A DNA stretch of 6,617 nucleotides, taken from positions 1 to 6,617 of the forward strand of contig CAOKJI010000104.1 in NCBI GenBank assembly GCA_948468495.1. The letters are read 5' to 3'. The DNA comes from an uncultured Dorea sp. GTDB lineage: Bacteria; Bacillota_A; Clostridia; Lachnospirales; Lachnospiraceae. The notes beneath the pieces were generated by a model, which was not told where the DNA came from, did not search any database, and saw only the letters and a list, made by a program, of their open reading frames with translations. Position numbers and translations under genes: made by a program. Numbering within the stretch: position 1 is the stretch's first letter; each line of letters opens with the position of its first letter. Positions 1 through 5,782 of this stretch are shown one piece after another.

Positions 1-228
1 GACTATTCCCGGATCGTCAACGGTAAAAATCCCATTGTGGCCCATGAATTCCTGGGAGACAATATCGACGGCAAGGATATTATCATTATGGACGATATCA
101 TCGCTTCCGGGGGAAGCATGATTGACACGGCCAGAAAGCTGAAGGAGATGAACGCCAAGCGGGTGTACATCTGCTGTACCTTCGGCCTGTTCACGGAGGG
201 ACTCGATAAATTTGACGAGGCTTATGAG
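1..228 (+). pseudogene. prs: Ribose-phosphate pyrophosphokinase (PRPP synthetase) fragment, cut at both ends
   Basis: Seventy-six codons match the C-terminal-half core of clostridial Prs, the enzyme making PRPP from ribose 5-phosphate and ATP for nucleotide, His and Trp synthesis. Recognisable pieces are DYSRIVNGKNPIVAHEFLG, the PRPP-binding loop DDIIASGGSM (nt 91-120) and the CCTFGLFTEGLDKFDEAYE segment. The left end is cut by the window. The right end stops at DEAYE, where Prs normally continues for roughly 80-100 further residues; instead the frame runs into the M60 peptidase at nt 229. Codon choice also shifts: 6 of 10 Ile codons here are ATC, while the first six Ile codons after the junction are ATT or ATA. 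The identity is secure. Whether the truncation is real or an assembly join cannot be decided from the sequence. If real, the product would lack the Prs C-terminus and probably be inactive. Confidence 0.85.
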
Positions 229-3200
229 ATGGAAGCATTTGCGCTGCAGGAAGCGTCGGTTCAGAATACGGGTTACGGTTACATACAGGTGCGTTACTGG
301 GATGAGAATGGTACAAGGAAAGAGCTTGGCAAAGTTTCGATTGAGGCCAAATCAGATTCTCAGGGAAGAACCTATTATCTGATTAGGCTGCCCAGGATGA
401 TTCGGGCTAAGAAGCTTCAGTTTGGCCTGGCTCGTTCGCTTGCGGTGGGAAGCAATACGGTTTCCGAGGTTTATTTCTATCATTATGATTCACTGGAAGA
501 CGATATTATGGCCCTTTATGCGGACGCTCTTCATACGAAGCTGAAGGAGGAAGTGAACCAGGAGACGATTGACGGACTTCGGACGCGGCTGAATACGAAG
601 GATGAGGTGAGCGGAGAATACCATCCGGATAAAGACGCCCTGGAACGGGAACTGAAGACAGCGGAGGAGATTCTGAATGCTGAGCTGACCGAGCCGGTTC
701 AGATATACAGCAGTATTACGACCAGCGACGCAGGCAGAGGCTTTGGAGGGCTGAACGCATGGCAGCCTTTGGGAATTTCTGCGGCTGCGGGAGAAGAGAT
801 TACCGTTTATGTGGGTCATAGCAGTAAGAGAACCGGGGAGACGACCAACCTTCAGCTTGTGGCTACCCAGTATCATGCGGAGGCTGCCAGCATGGCGCAG
901 ACGATTTCTACCCCTCTCAAGATAGGAAGGAATCAGATTACGATTCCGAAGCTGTCGTCCATGAAAGCGGAAGCAGGAGGCGCGTTGTATATTCAATATA
1001 CAGGAACGGCCGGGGCCGGGAACTACGCGGTTCGCGTGAACGGAGGCGCCGAGGTTCCAAAGCTGGATCTTTACCGGGTGACAGACCCGGCGGAACGGCT
1101 AAGAAGAGCGGAGCGGTATGTGGAGGAACTGGACGCGTATACGAATCAGATGGAAGAGCGGCATCGTGAGCTTCATAAACAGTCGGAGAATCAGCTGGTG
1201 CAGTATGATTATGATGCGAAGAACTGTATCTTAGGAGCTTCGGATATTCTGCTGGATTCCATGCTGCTGTCCCTGCCTGCATGGCAGATTTGGACCGGAG
1301 CCGGAACCGGAACGGTAGAGGAACGGGCGGCAAGACTGGTTCAGTCGATGGATGCTATGGAAGATATGATGTATCTGTTCTATCAGCACAAGGGACTGAA
1401 CAATAGCGCGGAGGCCGAGCGGGACCGGCTTCCTTACCGGCATTTGAATATCCGCTATCAGAGAATGTTTGCGGGCGCGTTTATGTATGCGTCGGGCAAT
1501 CATATCGGGATTGAATGGAATGAAACCGCAGGCATGATTGGCGGCGTTCCAGTACAATTCGATGAAAATGGAAGGTATATCAGCGGACGGTATTTCGGAT
1601 GGGGAATTGCCCATGAGATTGGACACTGTATCAATCAGGGAGCATATGCTGTGGCCGAGATTACCAATAATTATTTCTCTGTGCTTGCACAGGCAAAGGA
1701 TACCAGTGACAGCGTCAGATTCCAGTACAGCGAAGTATATAAGAAGGTTACTTCCGGTACGAAAGGGCATGCATCCAATGTATTTACCCAGCTTGGCATG
1801 TACTGGCAGCTGCATCTGGCTTACGATAACGGTTATAATTATAAAACTTACGCGAATCATAAAGAGCAGCTTGACAATCTCTTCTTTGCGAGAGTGGACA
1901 GCTATGCGAGAAATCCGGCCGCAGCTCCGTCGCCAGGAGGCGTCAGCCTTAGTCTGTCAGGAAATTCAGACCAGGTATTGATGCGCCTATCCTGCGGGGC
2001 GGCGAAGAAGAATCTGTTGGAATTTTTCGAGCGGTGGGGCATGACGCCGGACGAGGCGACAACAGCCTATGCGTCCCAGTTTGAGCCGGAGACCAGGGCA
2101 ATCTTTTATGTCAATGACGATGCAAGAGCATACCGGTTAGAACATGAAGGAAGCAAGCTTGATACGGCTGGAACGGTGGAGGCTGTGGGCGATACTGCGG
2201 CTGCCAGAATCAATGAAAATGCGGCAAATCAGGTTGATTTTGTACTAAATTCCAAAAATATTCCGGAGGAGGACGTACTTGGCTACGAGATTGTGCGCTG
2301 TACGATTTCCGGCGGGGAGACGGAAGAAGAACTGGCAGGATTTGTAACGAAGAAAGAGGCGGAAGCGGGAACCTTCAGCGATCTGGTGACCACGATGAAT
2401 AACCGGGTAGTGACTTACAAAGTCCGGGTAGTAGACCAGTATTTGAACCGCTCTGCGTCGAAGATGCTGGAGCCTCTTAAGATTGAACATGCGGGATGCA
2501 TTGATAAGACGGGTTGGACGGCTGATTCTGCCGGTATTACGGCAACCAGCGAGGGAGTTGCGGACGGAAAGGATACGGATACTTCCTGCGGACTGGAAGA
2601 AGCGAAGCCCCTCGAGAAGATCATTGACGGCAACAATCGTACGACATATCAGGGCGTTGCAGGAGATAACGCGGAAGTGGTTCTTGACTTCCACAAGGAA
2701 CTTACCATTACCGGGCTTCAGTATACGGTGACAGAAGGAACGCCGGTGAAGGATTATCGGATTTGGTTCCTGAATGGAAAGGGAGGATGGACGAAGGCCG
2801 CAGAAGGAGCTTTTCGCGGAGACGATACGGAGATTGTCTATTTTGCAGAGGAAGGCGGCAAGAATATTGCCTCCTATCAGACCACGTCTGTAAAGCTTGA
2901 AATCAGGGGACAGAAGGATACGGAAATCTCTATTTCGGAATTGGATGTTCTGGGCGTGACAGGAGATAACGTAGACTTCCGGTGTACCGGAGAGGGGACT
3001 GCCGCAATCGGACGATTGTCTGGTGATTTCGTGTATGGAGAGGATTCGGATGATGTGATTCCGGCAGGCTCCATCGTATTTACCGGCGCCTATAAGGGCA
3101 ATCCTGCTTATAACGTGTTGATGCTCTACGACCAGAATGGAAATCAGGTGGGCGGCCGGGACAGCGAAGGTAATCTGAACGCATATCAGACAATACTCGC

Positions 3201-3435
3201 AGAAGTGCCTGAGACTGGGAATGTCAGGGATGTTTCGGACGGTACCTGGATCTACTGGATTCAGCCGGAGGATGTGGTGAATCTGCAGGCAATCGAGAAG
3301 GTTCGGGCAGAATTGTACCGGGTAGATAACGCACTGACCAACGAGGGACAGAGAATGGTCAGCGATTCCCTGTTTGAAGTGATGCCGGAAGAACTGCCGG
3401 AGATTCAGATTAACGGCGGCGGGATGACAAGATAA
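1..3435 (+). CDS. M60 (enhancin/mucinase-like) zinc metallopeptidase, 5'-incomplete, fused in frame to a PRPP synthetase fragment
   Basis: The frame is open from the left edge (1144 codons to TAA). Residues below count from the first complete codon. Residues 1-76 are Prs (separate entry); the rest is a secreted multidomain peptidase of the type that cleaves O-glycosylated mucin-like proteins. Seen in order: the tail of a beta-sandwich (about 77-165), a charged helical stretch, then the M60 region starting near GFGGLNAWQPLG (residue 247) with its putative zinc site H538-E-I-G-H542 and third ligand E553 (HExxH-x10-E, gluzincin type). Next are an FN3-like module (nt 2227-2487), an F5/8C or CBM32-like module (nt 2611-2979, opening LEKIIDGN) and an unassigned C-terminal domain (nt 3000-3410). 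The catalytic part is intact, but the signal peptide and N-terminal modules are missing, replaced by a cytosolic enzyme. No LPxTG, dockerin or C-terminal membrane segment is visible. The M60 assignment is strong; substrate is inferred from the family. Confidence 0.85.
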   Translation, partial: DYSRIVNGKNPIVAHEFLGDNIDGKDIIIMDDIIASGGSMIDTARKLKEMNAKRVYICCTFGLFTEGLDKFDEAYEMEAFALQEASVQNTGYGYIQVRYWDENGTRKELGKVSIEAKSDSQGRTYYLIRLPRMIRAKKLQFGLARSLAVGSNTVSEVYFYHYDSLEDDIMALYADALHTKLKEEVNQETIDGLRTRLNTKDEVSGEYHPDKDALERELKTAEEILNAELTEPVQIYSSITTSDAGRGFGGLNAWQPLGISAAAGEEITVYVGHSSKRTGETTNLQLVATQYHAEAASMAQTISTPLKIGRNQITIPKLSSMKAEAGGALYIQYTGTAGAGNYAVRVNGGAEVPKLDLYRVTDPAERLRRAERYVEELDAYTNQMEERHRELHKQSENQLVQYDYDAKNCILGASDILLDSMLLSLPAWQIWTGAGTGTVEERAARLVQSMDAMEDMMYLFYQHKGLNNSAEAERDRLPYRHLNIRYQRMFAGAFMYASGNHIGIEWNETAGMIGGVPVQFDENGRYISGRYFGWGIAHEIGHCINQGAYAVAEITNNYFSVLAQAKDTSDSVRFQYSEVYKKVTSGTKGHASNVFTQLGMYWQLHLAYDNGYNYKTYANHKEQLDNLFFARVDSYARNPAAAPSPGGVSLSLSGNSDQVLMRLSCGAAKKNLLEFFERWGMTPDEATTAYASQFEPETRAIFYVNDDARAYRLEHEGSKLDTAGTVEAVGDTAAARINENAANQVDFVLNSKNIPEEDVLGYEIVRCTISGGETEEELAGFVTKKEAEAGTFSDLVTTMNNRVVTYKVRVVDQYLNRSASKMLEPLKIEHAGCIDKTGWTADSAGITATSEGVADGKDTDTSCGLEEAKPLEKIIDGNNRTTYQGVAGDNAEVVLDFHKELTITGLQYTVTEGTPVKDYRIWFLNGKGGWTKAAEGAFRGDDTEIVYFAEEGGKNIASYQTTSVKLEIRGQKDTEISISELDVLGVTGDNVDFRCTGEGTAAIGRLSGDFVYGEDSDDVIPAGSIVFTGAYKGNPAYNVLMLYDQNGNQVGGRDSEGNLNAYQTILAEVPETGNVRDVSDGTWIYWIQPEDVVNLQAIEKVRAELYRVDNALTNEGQRMVSDSLFEVMPEELPEIQINGGGMTR

Positions 3436-3470
3436 GGGGCGGCTGCAGGAAGAAGATACGGTACAGACAT

Positions 3471-3494
3471 GGAGTTTCCCAGAAGGGAAATTCC
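3471..3494 (+). other. Intercistronic hairpin between the M60 gene and the anchored surface protein gene
   Basis: GGAGTTTCCC (3471-3480) pairs with GGGAAATTCC (3485-3494) over ten positions with one G-U wobble, closing an AGAA loop. No T-tract follows, so it is not a classical intrinsic terminator. It lies 36 nt after the M60 stop and 39 nt before the next start, where it could stabilise or process the 3' end of the upstream message and so set the ratio of the two products. Function is inferred. Confidence 0.5.
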
Positions 3495-3512
3495 TGCGTA
3501 TCCGGTGCGGCG

Positions 3513-3533
3513 GCTCCGATAAAGGAGCAAAAT
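3513..3533 (+). promoter_or_regulatory. Ribosome binding site of the surface protein gene, partly within a small hairpin
   Basis: AAAGGAG (3521-3527) stands 6 nt before ATG 3534 and fixes the start. Its GGAGC (3524-3528) can pair with GCTCC (3513-3517) across a 6-nt loop. This five-pair stem could lower initiation unless ribosomes finishing the upstream gene or another factor open it. The site is clear; the masking is only a possibility. Confidence 0.55.
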
Positions 3534-4565
3534 ATGAGAAAATATTTGACAGGTATGATAATGGCGGTATTCGCGCTGTTTTTGGCGCTGCCGTTTTCGG
3601 TAAGAGCCGAAGGGCGGGAAGCCGTATATCTGGAAGCGGAGGGGGACAGTGTGAAGGTCCGGCTTACGCTTCCGGGAGCGGACGGAGCGATGCTTTCTTC
3701 GTTAAAGCTTACGCTGAATGTGACTTCCAATGGAGGTGAAAGCCTGGATGCATCGTTTCAGTTTGATCCGGCGCTCTCCGGAAAGGCCAAGGTTCAGGAG
3801 GTCCGATATCAGGCGGGAAATGAAACGATGAATGTATATTTGGCAGGAAACGAAGCGCTGTTTGCAAAAGGGGAGGATACCATTACCCTTGGAAAGGTGT
3901 GCGCAGCCGGAGGCGCTTTTACGGTAGAGGTGAAAGAGGATGCCCTGACTGTTGCAGAAGGCTCGAAAGGGAGAACGGTCCGGTTTGAAAACCTTCCTGA
4001 GCCGGTACTGGCAGGAAGCCGGGACTCCGGAGAGTCAGGCGGAGGGACGCCCCCTTCGCCTGGCGCTGGGGACGATCCCGCTGCACCTGAGCCTGGGAAG
4101 GATGAAGAGACGCAGCCTCCGTCCGGCTCCGGGAACGGCGATGAGGAGTTAACGCTTCCCACAGGACCGGAAAGCGGCGAAGAGGAGCCTTTGCCGGCAG
4201 GAGGGGAACAACTGGAACAGTTGATAAATACAACAAAGGAATACCCAGAGAAATCCTATACAAAGAAGAGCTATACAGCCCTGACAAAAGCAAGAAAGAA
4301 TGCGGAAGGGGTCCAGAATAACCCGAATGCGACAAAGGAGGAGAGAGAGAAAGCTCTGCAGTCTCTCCAGAATGCAGTGGGAGGGCTGGAAGAGAAGACG
4401 CTTACCAGCGCTGAGGAAAAGAGCGGCCAAAGTAAAAGCGGGCAGGAGGAGTCTTATAAAGCGTCTGCTCCGGTAGTCCTTTATGTGATGATCGGGCTGT
4501 TCGCGGTGGTAATTGCGGGAATAACCATTTATGGAATAAAGTATAAGAAGAAAATGGAGATTTAA
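3534..4565 (+). CDS. Membrane-anchored surface protein with cohesin-like and FIVAR-like domains
   Basis: This 343-aa protein has a signal peptide (KY followed by a hydrophobic run to about residue 22, likely cleavage after VRA-25). A beta-rich domain follows (about 30-153) with the look of a cohesin or related carbohydrate-binding fold, including a VQEVRYQAGNETMNVYLAG strand pattern. Then come a low-complexity Gly/Pro/Glu/Asp linker (about 155-225), a FIVAR-like three-helix module (226-288, EYPEKSYTKKSYTALTKAR...NATKEEREKALQSLQNAV), a short charged spacer, one transmembrane helix (312-334) and a KYKKK tail. The layout is that of a cell-surface protein held by its C-terminal membrane segment. 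It sits 98 nt after the secreted M60 peptidase on the same strand and before a shared terminator, so the two are probably cotranscribed. FIVAR and cohesin modules join secreted glycan-active enzymes in Clostridium perfringens; a docking role here is inferred. The LPTG in the linker is not a sortase signal. The beta-domain family call is the least certain part. Confidence 0.8.
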   Translation: MRKYLTGMIMAVFALFLALPFSVRAEGREAVYLEAEGDSVKVRLTLPGADGAMLSSLKLTLNVTSNGGESLDASFQFDPALSGKAKVQEVRYQAGNETMNVYLAGNEALFAKGEDTITLGKVCAAGGAFTVEVKEDALTVAEGSKGRTVRFENLPEPVLAGSRDSGESGGGTPPSPGAGDDPAAPEPGKDEETQPPSGSGNGDEELTLPTGPESGEEEPLPAGGEQLEQLINTTKEYPEKSYTKKSYTALTKARKNAEGVQNNPNATKEEREKALQSLQNAVGGLEEKTLTSAEEKSGQSKSGQEESYKASAPVVLYVMIGLFAVVIAGITIYGIKYKKKMEI

Positions 4566-4612
4566 ATCAAATACCTGCGGGACCGGGTTTGGTTCCCGCA
4601 GGTATTTGATTT
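4564..4612. terminator. Bidirectional intrinsic terminator between convergent genes
   Basis: A perfect 19-bp inverted repeat pairs 4564-4582 with 4594-4612 around an 11-nt loop (4583-4593). The core is GC-rich (CCTGCGGGA / TCCCGCAGG), and the outer arms are AAATCAAAT and ATTTGATTT, giving A/T-rich flanks on both strands. The left arm overlaps the TAA of the surface protein gene. The right arm lies 11 nt beyond the TruA stop on the opposite strand. It therefore serves both convergent units. Confidence 0.9.
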
Positions 4613-4623
4613 GACAGAGGTTT

Positions 4624-5361
4624 CTATTTGTAGATAATTTCCTGAAGATACATTCCCTTTGGGTCGCAGGGGGCGCTGGGAGACGCCTTTCCGGCGAATA
4701 TGGCGTCGATAATCTCCGGCGGTCTGCCCCCGGTTCCGATATCAAGTAAGGTTCCGGTAATCAGACGCTGCATGTTGTGCAGAAAATCGTTGGCCACAAG
4801 GGTAATCTGCATTTCCTCCATATCTTCGTAAATCTCAATCTTGAACAGGTCTTTGATGGTGGATTTGCCCTGCTTGACAGATGAAAAGTTACGGAAGTCA
4901 TGGCGTCCGGTAAGGAGCTTTGCAGCCTGTTCCATCAGAGACTTGTCCGGCCGGTGGAAGCTGTGGAAGGCATATTTGCGGTCAAATACGCTGGGTACAG
5001 AGTTGATGGTAACCCGGTATACGTATATTTTGGCCCGGGTATTCAACTGGGCGTGAAAACGCTCCGGCGCTTCTCTGGCTTCCGTAATTGCGATGTCCAT
5101 GGGGAGATAGCGGTTTAAGTAACGCTGAATTTCAGAGACGTCCATATCGCTGTCTGTCTTGAAATTAGCAACCTGTCCATATGCATGAACGCCTGCTTCT
5201 GTGCGCATGCCGCAGCATAGCTCCGGCTCCTCGTCGGTCATCTTCCGGAGAACATCCAGAATCTTATTGGAAATGGTGTTGGTGGATTCGTCTTTGCCTA
5301 GACGGGACCAGCCCTGATAGCGGCTGCCGTCATATTCAATGGTTAATCGGATATTTCTCAT
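4624..5361 (-). CDS. truA: TruA-family tRNA pseudouridine synthase with Glu at the catalytic Asp position
   Basis: This 245-aa protein has family-typical length. TruA converts U38-U40 of the tRNA anticodon stem-loop to pseudouridine in the cytosol. Family features seen are IRLTIEYDGSRYQGW (4-18), RTEAGVHAYGQV (53-64), RFHAQLN...KIYVYR (101-116, with the conserved active-site-region Tyr), RHDFRNFS (153-160) and NDFLHNMQRLITGTLLDIG (191-209). The key oddity is Glu55 (GAA codon, 5199-5197) where the family has the nucleophilic Asp of R-T-D-A-G-V-H. HNMQR also replaces the usual H-x-M-V-R. The start at MRNIRL is chosen because GAAGGAG lies 9 nt upstream; ATGs at 5379 and 5409 are in frame but have no such site and would add non-conserved residues. 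A canonical truA may exist elsewhere, usually near ribosomal genes, making this a paralogue. Family membership is secure; activity is uncertain. Confidence 0.92.
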   Translation of the reverse strand: MRNIRLTIEYDGSRYQGWSRLGKDESTNTISNKILDVLRKMTDEEPELCCGMRTEAGVHAYGQVANFKTDSDMDVSEIQRYLNRYLPMDIAITEAREAPERFHAQLNTRAKIYVYRVTINSVPSVFDRKYAFHSFHRPDKSLMEQAAKLLTGRHDFRNFSSVKQGKSTIKDLFKIEIYEDMEEMQITLVANDFLHNMQRLITGTLLDIGTGGRPPEIIDAIFAGKASPSAPCDPKGMYLQEIIYK

Positions 5362-5370
5362 CAATCTATA

Positions 5371-5377
5371 CTCCTTC
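5371..5377 (-). promoter_or_regulatory. Ribosome binding site that decides the TruA start
   Basis: On the minus strand GAAGGAG lies 9 nt before the ATG at 5361. It selects the 245-aa form over the in-frame 261-aa reading that begins at 5409. Confidence 0.8.
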
Positions 5378-5409
5378 ATTGCTTTATTATCGTTATAATC
5401 TCGATTCAT

Positions 5410-5475
5410 TTACTCAGGAATTGGTTCAAATTCTTTCAAATCATCGTCAGTAATTTCCCGAATTACCTTGTACAT
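5410..5475 (-). CDS. Possible 21-aa small ORF upstream of TruA
   Basis: ATG at 5475 opens a 21-codon frame (MYKVIREITDDDLKEFEPIPE), strongly acidic, with TAA at 5412-5410 directly abutting the in-frame upstream ATG of TruA (TAAATG). No Shine-Dalgarno is visible. However, the ATG lies only about 9 nt after a TATAAT, so a transcript from that promoter would begin within 2-3 nt of it and be nearly leaderless. It could be a leader peptide, a tiny protein, the remnant of a longer gene, or chance. I do not recognise a family. Confidence 0.3.
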   Translation of the reverse strand: MYKVIREITDDDLKEFEPIPE

Positions 5476-5484
5476 GGCAGGGCT

Positions 5485-5493
5485 ATTATATCA
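5485..5493 (-). promoter_or_regulatory. Extended -10 promoter for the TruA transcript
   Basis: On the minus strand TGATATAAT (5493 down to 5485) is a perfect TGn-TATAAT extended -10. The -35 position at 17-bp spacing is TTTCCC, a poor match, as is common when an extended -10 compensates. A C-run (minus strand, 5510-5501) fills the spacer. The start point would be near 5478, just ahead of the small ORF and about 117 nt ahead of the TruA start. Confidence 0.65.
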
Positions 5494-5540
5494 TAAATTC
5501 GGGGGCGGGGAAATAGTGAGTTTCTTACTTTCATTGGCTG

Positions 5541-5569
5541 TTGACCTTAGTTACAACATACAGTAGAAT
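5541..5569 (+). promoter_or_regulatory. Sigma-A type promoter for the alkylation repair gene
   Basis: TTGACC (5541-5546) and TAGAAT (5564-5569) are separated by exactly 17 bp, five of six matches in each box. Transcription would start near 5576, giving a 5' leader of about 215 nt before ATG 5791. It is divergent from the TruA promoter, whose -10 is about 50 bp away, so the two could be co-regulated. Confidence 0.75.
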
Positions 5570-5575
5570 ATAAGT

Positions 5576-5620
5576 AGACGCATACCATCCGGGTAGGCGG
5601 ACTGCGTCTGATATGGTATG
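5576..5620 (+). ncRNA. Structured 5' end of the alkylation repair leader with crossing stems
   Basis: AGACGCA (5576-5582) is complementary to TGCGTCT (5603-5609), and CATACCAT (5581-5588) to ATGGTATG (5613-5620). The left arms come first and the right arms follow in the same order, so the stems cross: they form either an H-type pseudoknot (five plus eight pairs, sharing 5581-5582) or two alternative folds. TCCG/CGGA (5588-5591/5598-5601) can add a small inner hairpin. The element starts right at the predicted +1 and is followed by GTTTTG. It matches no riboswitch class that I recognise. Complementarity is seen; function is inferred. Confidence 0.45.
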
Positions 5621-5638
5621 GTTTTGCAGAGTGCCGAC

Positions 5639-5713
5639 ATGTGCTATAAAATGAATATAAGGGATTTGAAATATATCCAGCTTTTTTCTGAGAAACGATC
5701 AGAAACATCATGA
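5639..5713 (+). CDS. Possible 24-aa leader ORF in the alkylation repair leader
   Basis: ATG 5639 opens MCYKMNIRDLKYIQLFSEKR followed by SETS and TGA (5711-5713). It has no clear ribosome binding site. Its 3' half covers both arms of the candidate antiterminator, and its stop falls at the tetraloop of the following hairpin, the geometry of translational attenuation. From the internal ATG at 5651, MNIRDLKY also resembles the start of LysR-type regulators, so a decayed gene start is an alternative. A chance ORF is quite possible. Confidence 0.25.
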   Translation: MCYKMNIRDLKYIQLFSEKRSETS

Positions 5714-5738
5714 AAATGATGGGTCTCTGGTCGCTTTT
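5685..5738 (+). terminator. Candidate antiterminator/terminator pair in the alkylation repair leader
   Basis: Terminator-like fold: CGATCAGA (5696-5703) pairs with TCTGGTCG (5726-5733) with one G-U, stacked on CATCAT/ATGATG (5706-5711/5716-5721) closed by a GAAA tetraloop. CTTTTG follows (5734-5739). Alternative fold: TTTCTGA (5685-5691) pairs perfectly with TCAGAAA (5699-5705), which uses up the left arm of the outer terminator stem. The two folds are mutually exclusive, as in attenuators. The T-tract is only four long, so termination would be weak. Confidence 0.45.
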
Positions 5739-5750
5739 GTATGGATAGAA

Positions 5751-5782
5751 ATTCTTAAATTTATCGCTATAAGAATAGGAGG
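5751..5782 (+). promoter_or_regulatory. Hairpin abutting the AGGAGG ribosome binding site
   Basis: ATTCTTA (5751-5757) pairs with TAAGAAT (5770-5776), a seven-pair A/T stem with a 12-nt loop. Its right arm ends one base before AGGAGG (5777-5782), which stands 8 nt ahead of ATG 5791. The ribosome binding site is strong and fixes the start. The weak stem may influence its access. Confidence 0.5.

Noticed and set aside
37..39. GTG at 37 as start of the large + strand protein
   Set aside because: The frame is open to the left edge and codons 1-12 already read as conserved Prs (DYSRIVNGKNPI); the GTG is an internal valine with no ribosome binding site.
4155..4169. LPTG in the linker of the surface protein as a sortase signal
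   Set aside because: The sequence is LPTGP, not LPxTG, and it lies more than 100 residues before the C-terminal membrane helix.
4149..4745. 198-codon open frame on the minus strand across the terminator and the surface protein gene
   Set aside because: It overlaps two well-supported genes and a perfect terminator, has no recognisable domain and low-complexity Arg/Leu/Ser content; it is a shadow frame.
5500..5510. G-quadruplex at the G-rich spacer
   Set aside because: Only two G-runs (five and four) are present, too few for a four-run quadruplex.
5452..5514. AATTTCCCGAATT (5452-5464) and its imperfect inverse AATTCGGG...GGGGAAAT (5496-5514) as an operator flanking the TruA -10
   Set aside because: The second copy is split by extra G/C bases, so the match is only partial and may reflect the G-rich spacer. 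It is recorded here but not strong enough to call.
5622..5650. Second + strand promoter (TTTTGC-17-TATAAA) within the leader
   Set aside because: The -35 box is poor and the stronger TTGACC/TAGAAT promoter lies just upstream; it cannot be excluded but is not supported.
5576..5738. Known riboswitch or T-box in the leader
   Set aside because: No T-box GGUGG-type sequence and no conserved core of cyclic-di-GMP, preQ1, SAM or purine classes was recognised; CCGGGTAGG only superficially resembles part of the cyclic-di-GMP class.
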